DNA from: Glandiceps talaboti
Taxonomy: Eukaryota > Hemichordata > Enteropneusta > Spengelidae
Direction: 5' to 3'
DNA: 64,000 bases
Assembly (NCBI RefSeq): GCF_964340395.1
Contig: NC_135555.1
Coordinates: 17,334,246-17,398,245 of the forward strand
Shown here: one piece after another, positions 11,751 to 23,734 of the stretch
How the letters are laid out: each line of letters opens with the position of its first letter
Position numbering within the stretch: position 1 is the stretch's first letter
Position numbers and translations under genes: made by a program
Notes under the pieces: generated by a model
What the model saw: the letters and a program-made list of their open reading frames with translations, nothing else
What the model was told of the DNA's origin: nothing
The model's database searches: none

Positions 11751-12149
11751 ACATTTAATGTTCGACAGGACCAGCTGCGACATTTTGTTGTGCTGTCCGC
11801 TGAATGACCCTCCCCCCTCCCGAAAAAGAGAGAGACAGAAAATATCAATGATTTCTTTCCATATACATGTTAAGTGTTAATCAGAAGTTTATACAGTAGT
11901 TGTCAGTCACTGTGCTCAAAAAATGTTGCTTCAAAAAAGTTTATTACTCAAGTTATCGATTTGTTATCGGTATGATATTGCCTCAAGTTACTTCGAAAAT
12001 ATCAATCACTCCTGTCATTTAGTGAAATCACAATTTTCACCTAGTCATCAAATATAAGCGATTCGTAGCGGGATATTAACCTAGTTACAGTGTGTCTTTT
12101 AAATATATCTTCACGTAACCGAATCACGACATCCCGTTTCATGTCAGTG

Positions 12150-12410
12150 TTCACTGGCTTTGTTTCATATAACCACCAGAAATTAATAAGAAACTGCACA
12201 TGCTATACATGTACACATGTTATTTTGTATTTCGTAAATGAAATGAAGAAAACATGCCACCATACAGATCAAATGCAGACATCATAACATTGCATGGAGG
12301 CCGCTTGTCTGTGTTTAGTTGTGGTATGTTTGTGTGGTTTATTTCAGTTAGACAAAATGTACCAAGAATTTGCAATCTTGCTATCTTAAAATGTATTAGG
12401 GGTTTCCTGT
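12150..12410 (+). repeat. Diverged duplicate of the 13.65-13.96 kb segment
   Basis: Shared blocks in the same order include AACCACCAGAAATTAATAAG (partner AACCACACAAAAACCAACAAG), TGGTTTATTTCAGTTAGAC and ACAAAATGTACCAAGAA. It may be two copies of an old interspersed element. I see no coding constraint. Confidence 0.45.
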
Positions 12411-12479
12411 TGGTTTCTACGTGGTTGTACCAAACAGTCGATGAACACTAACATGAAAAAGGGTTGTAAGTCATATCTG

Positions 12480-13640
12480 TTCGGAAGTTCACTTAATAAC
12501 TTTAATGCATGTAGGAGACCTTCTGATCTGTCTGTTTACTTTGAAAATTCTTTTGGTGGTTCTATTTATTACCTCTACAGTGCAGAAACAGTTTCCCGCT
12601 AACACCACTTAAACAAATCTTTTTTTATAAACTTTTGGCAACTTTGAGCTGTGTTTCGTAAAGATATATTGAAAATTATCTTTAGGGATCTACTGTTGTC
12701 AAAACTTTGGCTCAGCAATGACATTTTTACAAAATTTTGATGACTACCGACTCGTTCGTGCGTCTCCTACGTTGCATTGCTTTCTGATCGTGTGAAGAAC
12801 ACAATCATGAAGACAGTGTAGATGTGCAAGAAAGCTTGATTGGGCGAGAATCTGTGTCGTATAATATCAATAAACTTGAAAAAGAGATAAAGCGCCAAGT
12901 ATGCCATTAAATTTGTTACACTTGTATGAATCTTATCTATGCGCGAGTATTAAACTTCGGTGTTAGTGATCCGAACCAATGCACAACAGCACAACAATAA
13001 CTTAATGTACATTTGTATACTCTGGTCTTGTTATGCATTCTTGACTTTGTATAGGACAAACAAACAAACCACAAAACGCCTTTTATTTGGTGTTTTGTTG
13101 CTTTCTCTACACACCGCCTGGGAATAAATCATGTTCACACGACCTGAAGCGAGTTCCACACATTGAGACTGTCTGCTGTGTACAGACTAATGTGGCAATT
13201 CCGTGATACTGACTCGGTAGATCGCGATAGTTCACATATCTGCGTTCGCCGCACAGTTTTAATTGTTTTGCCGTAAACACGAAGACGGTTAGAAGTTAGA
13301 GGTAGGTTGAAATCAGACGGTTGGCGCATTTTTTGCTGTTTGGTCAAATTTTGTTTATTCGAAAAAGTGACAAATTATATATATTTTCAGAAAAAGTGAT
13401 ATATATATTTACAGAAAAACCTAACCTTAAACATTGCCTTCAAATTGCATTTTAGGGCGCAACTGTTGAATGTGTAAAAGATGACGTCATGCAGATATTG
13501 TGAGCGAAAAAGATGACGTCACTTGACCCCATAAGCACGATCTAAAATGTTTATGAAGAGATTGGAGGTATGCTTGTCACAAAAACAATATTCATGTCAT
13601 AACATAATCAAATTGTACATCAATGAACATGATGCAGTGA
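12480..13640. other. Interval without recognisable features
   Basis: It contains AT-rich sequence, a short CAAA run near 13057 and the doubled word AAGATGACGTCA (13479 and 13509 region), which has CRE-like TGACGTCA cores. No exon is called. The two CRE-like sites are 31 bp apart and could be chance. Confidence 0.35.
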
Positions 13641-13649
13641 ATTTCGCGA

Positions 13650-13965
13650 TACCATGCTTTTCTGTTTGCTACAACCACACAAAAACCAACAAGAAACTGC
13701 ATATGCCACACTTCAATAGCAAAATCGCATTGTTTGCTACATATAGTCTAAATAAAATAACGGGGCCATGTCAATGTATTATAACTCCATGCAGACATTC
13801 GGGCGCCAATGTTTTTCTTAGTATCAAACACCCCATGAAGGGCGCGTAAAATAACCTTTGCCTTGTTCATTTGATGTCTGTATGGTTCATTTCACTTAGA
13901 CAAAATGTAGCAAGAAACTGCTCATTCAAATCTTGCTATTTTGCATTTTGATATAAGGGGGATTA
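13650..13965 (+). repeat. Second copy of the 12.15-12.41 kb segment
   Basis: See the partner copy. This copy keeps ACAACCACACAAAAACCAAC and TGGTTCATTTCACTTAGACA. An open stretch of 100 codons crosses it but follows the repeat rather than a gene. Confidence 0.45.
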
Positions 13966-14289
13966 AATGCAATAAAAATGCTACCTTTTATTCAGAAAAA
14001 AAAATAGTAAAAAAAGTACGAAAAACCTTGCCATTGCCTCTTCATAATTGAAAAATGATATTTTGGGGATAGAAAATCGCCATTATAATGAAATGACCAC
14101 AAGAAGTACATGCTATTGTAAAATGATTCTTTATTGCTCTTATCACGTGGCGGTCAATGTTACATTGTGTACTAATTCAAGAAAAAAAAACCACCTCTAA
14201 CAACATAAACCAGTATACAGTCAGACACCTTCATGGCCTGGACAATATCAAAATTATCAAAATTTGCATATGTGCAACAGATATGGATG

Positions 14290-14945
14290 ATTGGCCAAGA
14301 CCTGTCTATGGCCAACTTATTTCGATAATTATCGAGATCCCGGGTGGAGATCTGCCAATTTTCACCAAATGTTGATAATTGTGGAGATCTGCCTTTATCA
14401 CCAAATATTGACAATTGTGGAGATCTGCCTATGGTCACCAAATATTGACAATTGTGGAGATCTGCCAATGGTCACCAGATGTTGACAATTGTGGAGATCT
14501 GCCTATGGTCACTAAATGTTAACAATTGTGGAGATCTGCCTATGGTCACCAAATGTTGACAATTGTTGAGATCTGCCAATGGTCACCAGATGTTGACAAT
14601 TGTCGAGATCTGCCTATGGTCACAAAATGTTGACAATTGTCGAGATCTGCCCATGGTCACAGAATGTTGACAATTGTCGAGATCTGTCTATGGTCACCAG
14701 ATGTTGACAATTGTGGAGATCTGTCTATGGTCACCAAATGTTGACAATTGTGGAGATCTGTCTATGGTCACCAGATGTTGACAATTGTCGAGATCTGCCT
14801 ATGGTCACAAAATGTTGACAATTGTCGAGATCTGCCTATGGTCACAGAATGTTGACAATTGTCGAGATCTGTCTATGGTCACCAGATGTTGACAATTGTA
14901 GAGATCTGTCTATGGTCACCAAATGTTGACAATTGTGGAGAATTG
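14290..14945. repeat. 37-bp minisatellite with higher-order structure
   Basis: About 17 head-to-tail copies of a 37-bp unit carry AGATCT, GGTCACC and GACAATTGT. Units differ at a few fixed sites (TGTGGAG or TGTCGAG, CCAAA or CCAGA or CAAAA or CAGAA). A run of five successive variants is itself repeated 185 bp later (starting near 14588 and 14773), so a five-unit block was duplicated as a whole. Confidence 0.93.
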
Positions 14946-14949
14946 TGGT

Positions 14950-15570
14950 TTACAATGTACCTTTCGGTTGCTTGATTTCCCCTGACATATCTTAGACTAG
15001 TATTATAGTATTTTGAATGGTTGTGTTGTCTCAATACTCAATAAGAATCGGTTTCAATAGACTAAGTTACGTAAAAGCGAGGTCACGCAACGATACAAGA
15101 AAGTGGAATGATGGCGGCGTTCTATTCATACATCACGTCACGTCACTTTACATTTATTAAATTGGACATTTCACACGCCGATGTTTCTTGTGATAAAATT
15201 TGACACCTTGAACGAAACTACCATTAACCAGTATTACCGTGCTTTTCCCCAAACCTAGCCAAAGCTATTAAATGAACTATCAAGATCAGTGAGCCTGATC
15301 ACAAGGTTTCATGTTGAGCTGGACACCATAAAGATAACACACAAGTTAATGATATAAACAGTAACAGCATCCATACTACTACACAAGGTATAATCTGTTG
15401 AAGTTCAAATAAAATCCATGGTCAGCAGCCAGTGAAAGTTGGTAGATTCTTAAAGTTTGACACATACTCTATTCCCATATTACACGTGTACCTAAAATGC
15501 ATTCAATATACTGGAACAATTATCATGTATGTTTTTTTTTTAATTTAAACTTTAAGACTTTAACAAACAC
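14950..15570. other. Interval without recognisable features
   Basis: I see no exon or shared repeat. A short (CGTCA)n-like CACGTCACGTCAC lies near 15134. Confidence 0.4.
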
Positions 15571-15573
15571 AAT

Positions 15574-15831
15574 ATGCAGAGTTTTGGAATATTAAAAAAA
15601 ATTACCAAAAGAAACTTTGGCAATAGAATTCACACAGAAATAAAAGTAGATTTTCACCATTTTTACCTCTTTGAATGTAACAAATGTTTTAGGGTTGATG
15701 GCCTAAACTCGGGACGGTCGAGGTATCAGAAACACATAATTTCTTTTATTTGTCCTTTAAGTGGAAAACATGTATATGTAGTAGGTAACATTCGTACAAG
15801 AAGAAGGCGGGAAAATATCCTAGTCCAATAG
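15574..15831 (+). CDS. Short open frame, unknown, Cys-rich
   Basis: An 85-codon frame from ATG 15574 encodes a basic, aromatic-rich protein with CNKC and, 36 residues further, ICPLSGK, a spacing that could bind zinc. The end RTRRRRENILVQ is strongly basic. Codon use is AT-rich like the surrounding DNA, and I see no splice sites or neighbour to support it. It could be a degraded element-derived frame or chance. Confidence 0.2.
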   Translation: MQSFGILKKITKRNFGNRIHTEIKVDFHHFYLFECNKCFRVDGLNSGRSRYQKHIISFICPLSGKHVYVVGNIRTRRRRENILVQ

Positions 15832-15950
15832 AATAGATTACACATACTTTTTAAACAAGGAGGTCAAAGACATAATTAAAAATTATGAATAATGATTTAT
15901 TTATCTAATAAAAATGATTACAAATCATCGTGGTCATGTAAAAGCGATAT

Positions 15951-16175
<225 letters not shown>

Positions 16176-16179
16176 GTAA

Positions 16180-17525
16180 ATGTGGAGTCAAGCTATAACT
16201 TGCAGCTGGTCTAGCCTGATCCCCGATATGAAACATTTTGTGAATGATAACAAAAAGAGGGGTCATTCCAACGGTCATATCCACCATTATGTGTATGACA
16301 CTTTTAATTGTTGTTGGATGAGCGAGAACGGACATGTCTTTATCTGAACACACCCGTTACATGGGCGAAGGGTATATGGACGCGGAACGACTGAATGAAA
16401 TGCGGTATTTTTTTAAGCGTTCATTGATAGATAAAACAATTCGCTTCTAATGAAGCTACAATATTTAAAGTCATTGGTGGGTAAAACTAAAAGTGTCTAT
16501 TTTTTTTTCGTTCACCGGACAATCACATAAATTCGACGGAACTGCTGAGGTATTAGATTACAAACAAACAGACTACAAATGTTTCTTAATAAAATAAAAT
16601 AGGAAATACCTTGCAACGACTGTGCATACAGGTAGGCAGCAATACTATTTGAATTTTATGTCATGCTATCGGAAACTCTTATACTGAATCCGAGAACTGC
16701 ACCGACAGTGCACCGAACGGAACCAAAGAGCCCGGGCCAAAGAACTGCAGTGACCCACGGCACCCCGGACCAAGTGGCCCGAGAACTACACCGACCTAAC
16801 AACCGTGACAACAGGCGTTTGGTAGAACAACACTAATAGACGGTAATAATTTCTTATAACAAGAAACCCTCGTGTGACGTTAACAACTTGTTTGTTTACT
16901 TTTTAGTGCGATATTTGATAGTTTGCAGAGCGAAAGATTAACATAGTTGTTGAATACCCATACCGTACCCAGTTATTTCTGAGCGCGTTTTACATCGTCG
17001 CCATTGTAGCCTACAGGAATTATTGCATGTAAGGATGTATGTATGTATGTAACGCGGTATTTGCTACAAACATTTCCGATTAATTAATAATGTATTAAAC
17101 TGTTTAGCTTCGATCCATTTAGACTATGATGTTGCTTGGAAAACAGATGCAACATAATTATTATATTTCGCTTTGTGTATGTATCATACAATTCTCTTTT
17201 TCATTAAAAAATACACATTTCCACATACAGTGTTTGTTACCCCGTTATTTTCAATACATCAGTCATGCAGAGCTGTGAAGCGGAAGTAGGTTACTATACT
17301 TTGACGCAAACACGACTTGGGTTTCTGTGGAACGTCCTCCTGACTTCCATCTCGGATTCGTGTATGTACAATGTAACCATTTCCTGATTGTAGTGATCCA
17401 TAGAGAGATACAGAGCCTTGTTTGCAGTGTAACTCCTATTGCAGGTCGAAACTTGATATAGTGCAGTTTCAGTTTTGATACATTTTTAGCACACAGTCAC
17501 TTGTGAGCTGATATTCTATCCAAGG
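16180..17525. other. Upstream region of the main gene
   Basis: I see no firm exon. A short GTAT repeat lies at 17033-17052 and PolyT-rich patches occur. The 5' end and promoter of the main gene would fall near the right side, but I see no convincing TATA box or CpG-rich block. Confidence 0.35.
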
Positions 17526-17541
17526 ATGGCCATAAAACAAA

Positions 17542-17825
17542 ATGATGGCGTTATTAGGTATTTACGAATATTTACAAGATATCGTCAAGATATCGCAGTT
17601 TGAAAACGACACAGTTTGGGAAACCATGGAAGAATCGACCCCGCGATTTCAGAGATCCAAAATCAGAAAATATAACCCATACATAACCCCCTGTGGCACT
17701 GAAAGAAAATCTTTTGTCAATGACGACTATAATCTGCAACAACATCGGTCCAAAGCGAGTGTTCTGTCGTGTTTCCGAAGCAAACATGGACATTTTAAAT
17801 TAGTCACCATTATCTGGCTACGATA
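17542..17825 (+). CDS. Probable N-terminal exon of the main membrane-protein gene
   Basis: Two tandem ATGs at 17542 open a 94-codon frame. It runs to a possible donor GTATGA at 17826, which would end the exon in phase 2, one base before an in-frame TAG. The protein is polar and acidic at first (YEYLQDIVKISQFENDTVWE) and then basic. It ends SKASVLSCFRSKHGHFKLVT followed by IIWLR, the likely start of a membrane segment. A cysteine-basic-H-K block just before a first membrane segment is also found in TMEM151 proteins (around SLCRESHWK). An upstream ATG at 17526 in another frame opens a 27-codon overlapping frame that could damp translation. The next exon found (19772) starts with two bases completing a codon, so at least one linking exon is missing between them. 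Assignment to this gene is therefore inference. Confidence 0.45.
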
Positions 17826-18175
17826 GTATGAACTGACATTACGTCATACCCGTAGATAAAAGAATATATGCTAATTAGGTTATGATCACGTGATCCCTAG
17901 TTTTGACCACAACCCTGGAATGATAGCAAGCTTCAAAAACAAAAACTAAGGCTAAAATTATTGCACTAACTTTCGCAATTATGTCCTTATGTTTCTTAAA
18001 AGTGACGTAAGCTTAAATGTCCCGTCATGCCTAGCGCCTGGAGGTATTAAAAAATGTACAATCTTTTTATGAATTATGTATGGATTGATTTCTAGAGTTA
18101 ATTAATAAATATATCTAGATAATTAGTAAATATTCAAATTCACATTCATCCATATTCAATTTCATGTTGTTTTCA

Positions 18176-18570
18176 TAAGGCGAAAAAAAAATAATTGTTT
18201 GGTTCCGATTACCCAACCCCACCTAGTTTTTCACGCCGACCCTAAACTTTCTTTTATGTATTCGTATGAAATCGCGAGAATTGTGAAGTCTCGCAAGAAA
18301 TAGTGGATGCGGAAAAAGGGCATACATGTAAAAAGACAATATGAAACTGTTCTTCACATCTGTAATGGCTGTACATCTGATGAGAAGAAACCATATGATA
18401 TACCAATAACACAGAGACAATATGGAAAACAACGGAAAACATATCTGAACTACACACACACATATATGAAAAAAAAAACATTATGTAAAATAAAATACAA
18501 AATCTCTCTACCCAACCTATTCTAAAATTGAGGGTAATTGGAACCGCTTAATTATCTTTATTAGGCCTTA
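18176..18570 (-). mobile_element. Family A TIR element, copy 2
   Basis: Inverted relative to copy 1. The left end is TAAGGCG then ATTGTTTGGTTCCGATTACC. The right end is AGGGTAATTGGAACCGC and finishes TTAGGCCTTA. It holds TAGTGGATGCGGAAA and CATCTGATGAGAAGAAACC, complements of the copy 1 blocks. It lies in the presumed first intron of the main gene. Confidence 0.8.
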
Positions 18571-18574
18571 CCAG

Positions 18575-19068
18575 AGTCATGTATATTTCATGAAATTGTA
18601 ATTAGCATAGAGTAGTGTTATATAGGTCATTGACCGATACGAGCTCGATATAATAATCTTCATTACCTTAATAACAATACCCGTATACAATGTGTGGTGG
18701 ATCAAAATACACGCCGTGGTAATTAACCACAATATTAGCATACCCTTTGTTTAGCTCAATACCGATCTGTGGGTAATAACCGCTATTTAATTATCGACCG
18801 TATATGGTGCTGTCAAATACGTGTATAGGACATTGCTAGATACCGTTTGGATGTGTATGGTCGAACCAAGGGCAAGGTCACAAGTACTCCTTTTGTGAGT
18901 TAGTGTCAATTATTATTATTTTCTGGAATAGATATGATGTGAGGATGATAAATGTCCAGATCCAAGGTTTAGGTTGACTTGTACTTCATCAGTGTGATAC
19001 TACCCTTATATGTATAATACACACAATATAATAACGCAGTGTCATCACAATATTCCTAAGTACTCGTA
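18575..19068. other. Intronic interval
   Basis: The sequence is AT-rich with no exon recognised. If the main gene begins at 17542, the missing linking exon could lie in this interval or in the adjacent 19.38-19.76 kb. I could not identify one with the required phases (one base in, one base out). Confidence 0.35.
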
Positions 19069-19071
19069 CAT

Positions 19072-19375
19072 CAAGTCATGATGGTAGAATGGTTAGAGTG
19101 CGCGGTTGGCTTGGAATCTGCAGGGTTGTGTGTGGGTCTGAGCCTCGCCATTGCCATTTGTTTCTCGTCTTTGGGCAAGATTTGAACCACGATTGCGCCT
19201 CAGTCAACCCAGCTGTATAATTGGGGACCTGGTAGGTTAGAGGCAATGTGAATGCGAGAGTGCTCTGCGCTAATAGAGGTTGCAAAGCATTTGCATGCCC
19301 CTCATGGAGTTGAGGAAGTATAAAAGGGTTGACTTGATTGTGCCGGTTTCCTCTAATAGTAAGCCGCATAGTGGT
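19072..19375 (+). mobile_element. tRNA-derived SINE with conserved central domain
   Basis: The head is tRNA-like: TGGTAGAATGG fits box A and GGGTCTGAGCC is a one-off box B. The body contains CAACCCAGCTGTATAAT and GGGGACCTGGTAGG, a block I recall as recurring in SINEs of several invertebrate groups. GAGTTGAGGAAGTATAAAAG and TTGATTGTGCCGG follow. It lies in the presumed intron before exon 19772. The name of the SINE superfamily needs a library search. Confidence 0.65.
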
Positions 19376-19494
19376 TCATGAGTTTGCAACTTATAATGAT
19401 CGCTAAGAAAATCCGGCTAAGTATGCAGGACACGATTTGTTTGCCCTTCAAGGGAGGAACATAAACAAAACCACATAGCAACTTGAAAAAATCC

Positions 19495-19735
19495 CATCGT
19501 AACTTGAAAAAATCACAGTGGCATGAAACCCCCCCCCCCTACATCGACTTGGAAAAAGACCCCAAAACCATTAGTTTTAGAAATGAAATCTCACAGAAAC
19601 TTGAAAAAAAGATACAGCAACTTACAAAAAATCCATAGCAACTTACAAAAAATCCACAGTAACTTAAACAAAACCTACAACTTTTTAAAAAAATCCACAG
19701 CAACTTGAAAAAGTCCCACAGCAATGTGAATTTTT
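19495..19735. repeat. Degenerate repeat of AACTTGAAAAAATCC(A)CAGC type
   Basis: About ten loose copies of a 20-25 bp unit with the core CAACTT(A/G)(A/C)AAAAATCC lie just before the acceptor of the next exon. They are tandem-derived with no coding pattern. Confidence 0.7.
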
Positions 19736-19771
19736 AATCGATGCATTTGTTTCTTTATTTTTCTTTCTCAG

Positions 19772-19969
19772 GATTGTGTCATGGGTACGCCATGGATAAT
19801 TGTAAAGCTAAACTGAAACTCTTCATCGCTATGGGATTCTACGAAAAGGCAAAACCAGGCTGTAAAGACCTCAAGTCTTTTGAAAGTGGATTTAAAAAGG
19901 CCACACATGCCCTGAAAAACCACAGACAATTTATTTCGGGCATACTTTCCAAAAACCTTGAAGAGGATG
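19772..19969 (+). CDS. Main gene, internal exon (66 codons, phase 1-1)
   Basis: The acceptor TTTCTTTCTCAG and the donor G/GTAAGT are both near consensus. The exon is 198 bp and starts and ends in phase 1. It encodes GLCHGYAMDNCKAKLKLFIA, then MGFYEKAKPGCKDLKSFESG and a helix-prone basic tail ending SKNLEEDG. Two closely spaced cysteines (LCHG and DNCK) and a third (PGCK) could form disulfides if this part is outside the cell. The frame continues without stop into the exon at 24234. I do not recognise a domain. A microsatellite begins 33 bp past the donor. Support: both splice sites, stop-free frame and phase fit. Confidence 0.7.
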
Positions 19970-20001
19970 GTAAGTAAAAAAAATTGTTGAAAACTATATT
20001 T

Positions 20002-20196
20002 GAGTGAGTGAGTGAGTGAGTGAGTGAGTGAGTGAGTAAGTGAGTGAGTGAGTAAGTGAGTGAGTGAGTGAGTGAGTGAGTGAGTGAGTGAGTGAGTGAG
20101 TGAATGTGTGTATGCATGTATGTATGTATGTATGTATGTATGTATGTATCTATGTATGTATGTATGTATGTATGTATGTATGTATGTGTGTGTGTT

Positions 20197-20259
<63 letters not shown>
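20002..20259. repeat. Compound GAGT / GTAT / GT microsatellite in intron
   Basis: About 100 bp of GAGT with two GTAA interruptions, then about 80 bp of GTAT, then about 70 bp of GT. It sits immediately downstream of a splice donor, so length change here could affect the adjacent exon. Confidence 0.95.
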
Positions 20260-20260
<1 letters not shown>

Positions 20261-22428
20261 TGGTGTTCAACTATGGTTCCCATAGAACGTACAGTTTTGT
20301 TGCCCATTATTCAGCCTGGTATACTGTGTAAATGCACTGTAGCGATTTTAACTAAAATATATTTTCGCGGGCTTTTTTCTTCAAAATTTCATAGATTTTT
20401 CCTCAGAATGAAAATCAACAACGTCCGTAGCTACAGCTAAGCACTGAAGATGCGCGCAAACAAGTTAATTTCTACAGGACCGTTTTTGGTCACATATTTG
20501 AATTTCATCTAGAGGCCTAAAATGATAATACGTCTTTCATTCCTTTATCAGTCAATAGAGGGACTATGCTACATTTTACAGCCTACCAGACATTATTTAT
20601 TTGCTTACATGTTTAAAAAAATAAATACATGTTTAGAATTCAAATGCGTTTTTAACTTCAAAAGCAAATCTCGGCGCCTCACCCAAACCCCCATACTGCC
20701 GTCAATTGTCCACATGGAGCAATCAACAGTGCAATGTGTTCATTGTAAATCACAAACAATAACCCCCCTGAATCATCTGAGATTAAACATACCCACCCCA
20801 TTGTTTTAACTCATGTGAAACCACGTAAAACAACAGCCCACTACATGTATTCAGATGTTCACCTGTTACGTCCGTGGGAACGGAAATAAATGTGATGTCC
20901 AGGCACTCAGGATTCTGTAACGTTGCATAATCAGTTTTCTTGCCACGTCAAAGGTCCCCAGAATATGTTGCTAGGGTATTACAGTTGGCAGATGGAACAC
21001 TCAGCTGTTAGTATACCCAAACATCCATGCGTGCGGGATCCAATTGACGCTCATGGTTGTTTTCCCGAAAAGGTCATAAATCGTCTGGGTATTGTACGTC
21101 AAAACATAAACAGTGGAGGGGGTCAACTGTACCACAATAGTCCATATAACAGACACGTACAGGATCACAGACCTGTCTGTACAGTGCCCATACCAACCAT
21201 TACACACTAAACACGCGGAAAAAAAATACTGGTGCGTTTGCTTGCTTGTGGTAATTATATTATAAGCAGGAATGAGACAAGTTTCATGCGGAAGACATAC
21301 AGAGTAATTAGTGTCAGTAACTTATAAAAATATAATCACACCACAGGAGTCCCACGACCAATAACTCTGTTTGCTGATTGACTACAGTGAAGACTGGTAC
21401 ATTATAACATCCACATAATATAAACAAACTGATAAAAGTATCATGTGATCCTACATCAAAGGTACCCACTGTTGTTTTTGTATCAGTTGTATTGTTAATT
21501 TTACCAAATGTTGTCTTTGCATGAAGTCTTTTCTTGGCTTACTTCATGCATAGACCCTCCGGGGAGGGTATATGCTTCATGGAAGCAAACGCACTGGTGC
21601 GTTTTCGCTGGTTGTACTAGCATGAGCTATTTATGAATTACGAAGCCACACGCCAGAACAAGGGTCTTCCATCAGCAGCCAAAGTCAGACTACGTTTGAA
21701 CCATTTTACAAACGTAACTGCTACACTTGTAGATCGGAAATATGTAGTTTAAATATTAGTGTATAATTTTCGACAGCAGTAACACTCACCAAGATAATTA
21801 AAAAAGAAATGAAAATTGAAACAACAACAAAATAACCGAAAACTACAATCTATTACGTAATGAGTGATAGAATATGGCAAGTGTTTTTGTAAAAAAAATA
21901 TATCAATATTAAGATCACAAATTTACGTCAGTATAACAAGAAAGGGAAAAGCAGTATGATTTCCAGGTATATTTTCGAAGGGGGAGGGGATGTACGTATA
22001 CCCTCCCCTCCCCCGTATATGTACCTATGTTAGCTATCCAACCAGTGCATGTATTTACCTCAATCACGTTACATATTAACCCGCAGAGTATAGTATCCAG
22101 GAGTCCCTGGGAAATCGATTTCCCCTGGGCATGACGGATATCGGTTGTTACTCAAATCTATATACACTCGAACCACGCTGTATATCTATCTTTTTTAATC
22201 TTTTCGCCCACAACCATGGCATTTTTCCTGCCGAAGGTGTCATGTATTTCAGGAAACGTGTTATTAATCTAGTACATTTCAGTGCTAGTGAGGAATCTGA
22301 TACAGGCATTTCATAGAATACAAACGGATAATGGAGCCATCAGTTTCGATTGTAATTAAAACACTTCCTCGTTGTCAAGGATACCGATGACGAGGATGTG
22401 TATCACTGTGCTCAGCAGTGACAACCGT
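20260..22428. other. Long intron segment of the main gene
   Basis: I see no exon. It holds hairpins at 21545-21580 (GCATAGACCCTCC arms), a perfect 18-bp palindrome AAACGCACTGGTGCGTTT at 21587-21604, a G-rich foldback GGGGGAGGGG/CCCCTCCCCC at 21980-22014 and a palindrome GGGAAATCGATTTCCC at about 22109-22124. A 95-codon open stretch at 20923-21210 has no splice borders that I can defend. Confidence 0.5.
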
Positions 22429-22430
22429 TA

Positions 22431-22794
22431 TAGCTAAAATGGTGTAGGCTTGGTGTTTCACTCATGGGACATTACGTTTTTGACACTGGTAAAGATAGAC
22501 GTATTTCAACTCCTGACTAACAATAACAGAGATCCAACAAACACAGCAGGGTCCTTTCTTTTCCACTGTCTATATATACTTTGCCCAATCACATTGAACA
22601 CGGACTTCTAATGAAAACATATATATTACACATGGACTTGATGACTTTAATGCATGGCTGCAATGATTGTTTATTTTCTAACTGATAATCAACATTTCAA
22701 CTTGACTACTTCTATTGCAGTCGAAGTTGTCCGAGGGTATGTTATTAAATGTCATGTCACATGAGTGAAACACTAAACCAACATCATTTTAGCT
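22431..22794 (+). mobile_element. Family B TIR element, copy 1
   Basis: Inverted ends of about 45 bp: AGCTAAAATGGTGTAGGCTT and GGTGTTTCACTCATGGGACA at the left, with their complement at the right ending CATCATTTTAGCT. The interior shares GGGTCC and TTGCCCAATCACATTGAAC with copy 2, in opposite orientation. It is about 364 bp with no coding capacity and lies in a main-gene intron. Confidence 0.8.
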
Positions 22795-22799
22795 GTATC

Positions 22800-23610
22800 A
22801 TTATGAATATAGCTTGTTGAATATAGACATTGTCTGTGATCAGAACATCATTTGTTATCAATGGTGGACAATTACGAACTAGCTTTGAAGGTGCAAGAAT
22901 ATCTGCACCTTATCGCATTATTTATAATCACTGACATGTATCCACAAACCACTATACTGTAACATTGGATTTCCAAGAAGCAAGCCGTAGTCATCTGATC
23001 AGTTATATCAAGTTTAGTGAGACGGACTGCAATATTTTGTGTTAAGATAAACACAATACAGATAGCAGAGATTGATCCAGGAAAGGGAAATTCAAAGTTC
23101 TGAGTTCTAAGTAAAAAAAAAAAAAAACATTTCAAAAGGAAACGACCTTTAAAAACAATAATGAAATTCTATGATTTTAGTGATAAAAAGACGGACAATC
23201 CATGATGCGACACTTCCTGGTTTTGTGGAAGTTTAGCAGAAGTATAATTCATGTCACCAGAACTCGGGGATAAAAGGATGTGTATTTTCGCTTGATTGCC
23301 AAAGGTTGGCGCTATTCTATACAATGCTGGGACAGTTGTTACAAGAAATATGAAATCCCGAGCTTTGGTTATTTCCCCGAATGCCACGCCCCAGTGTACA
23401 GCGGCCCGAGGTTTATCCTAAGCTAAATTAGTCAATTGTATATAACTTCTAGATCTATTTTAAAGGGTCGTGCGGTGCAGGATTGATGAAAAAGGGACTT
23501 TTTTGTGGGTCTCCTATGCGTACATAAATGTAGCTAAGATAAAATCAGAGTCACGTTTGCCATTTATTATCCCTTCACTGCCAAGCGCATTATATGGAGA
23601 CCCAAATTTG
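22800..23610. other. Intronic interval
   Basis: No exon is recognised. A run of A at 23114-23127 and ordinary AT-rich sequence. Confidence 0.45.
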
Positions 23611-23612
23611 AC

Positions 23613-23734
<122 letters not shown>

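Noticed and set aside
13470-13530. Two TGACGTCA sites as a cAMP-responsive promoter
   Set aside because: No transcription start or exon lies nearby, so regulation cannot be supported.
14290-14945. CRISPR-like regularly spaced repeats
   Set aside because: There are no unique spacers between units: the whole unit is repeated, and the genome is eukaryotic.
18223-18525. Open frames of about 75 codons at 18.2-18.5 kb
   Set aside because: They lie wholly in a family A TIR element, and similar frames appear in the other copies, shifted by indels.
19768-20440. Open frames of THTH, SLTH or MYVC repeats around 20.1 kb
   Set aside because: Readings of the GAGT/GTAT/GT microsatellite. Only the 19772-19969 part with splice sites is kept.
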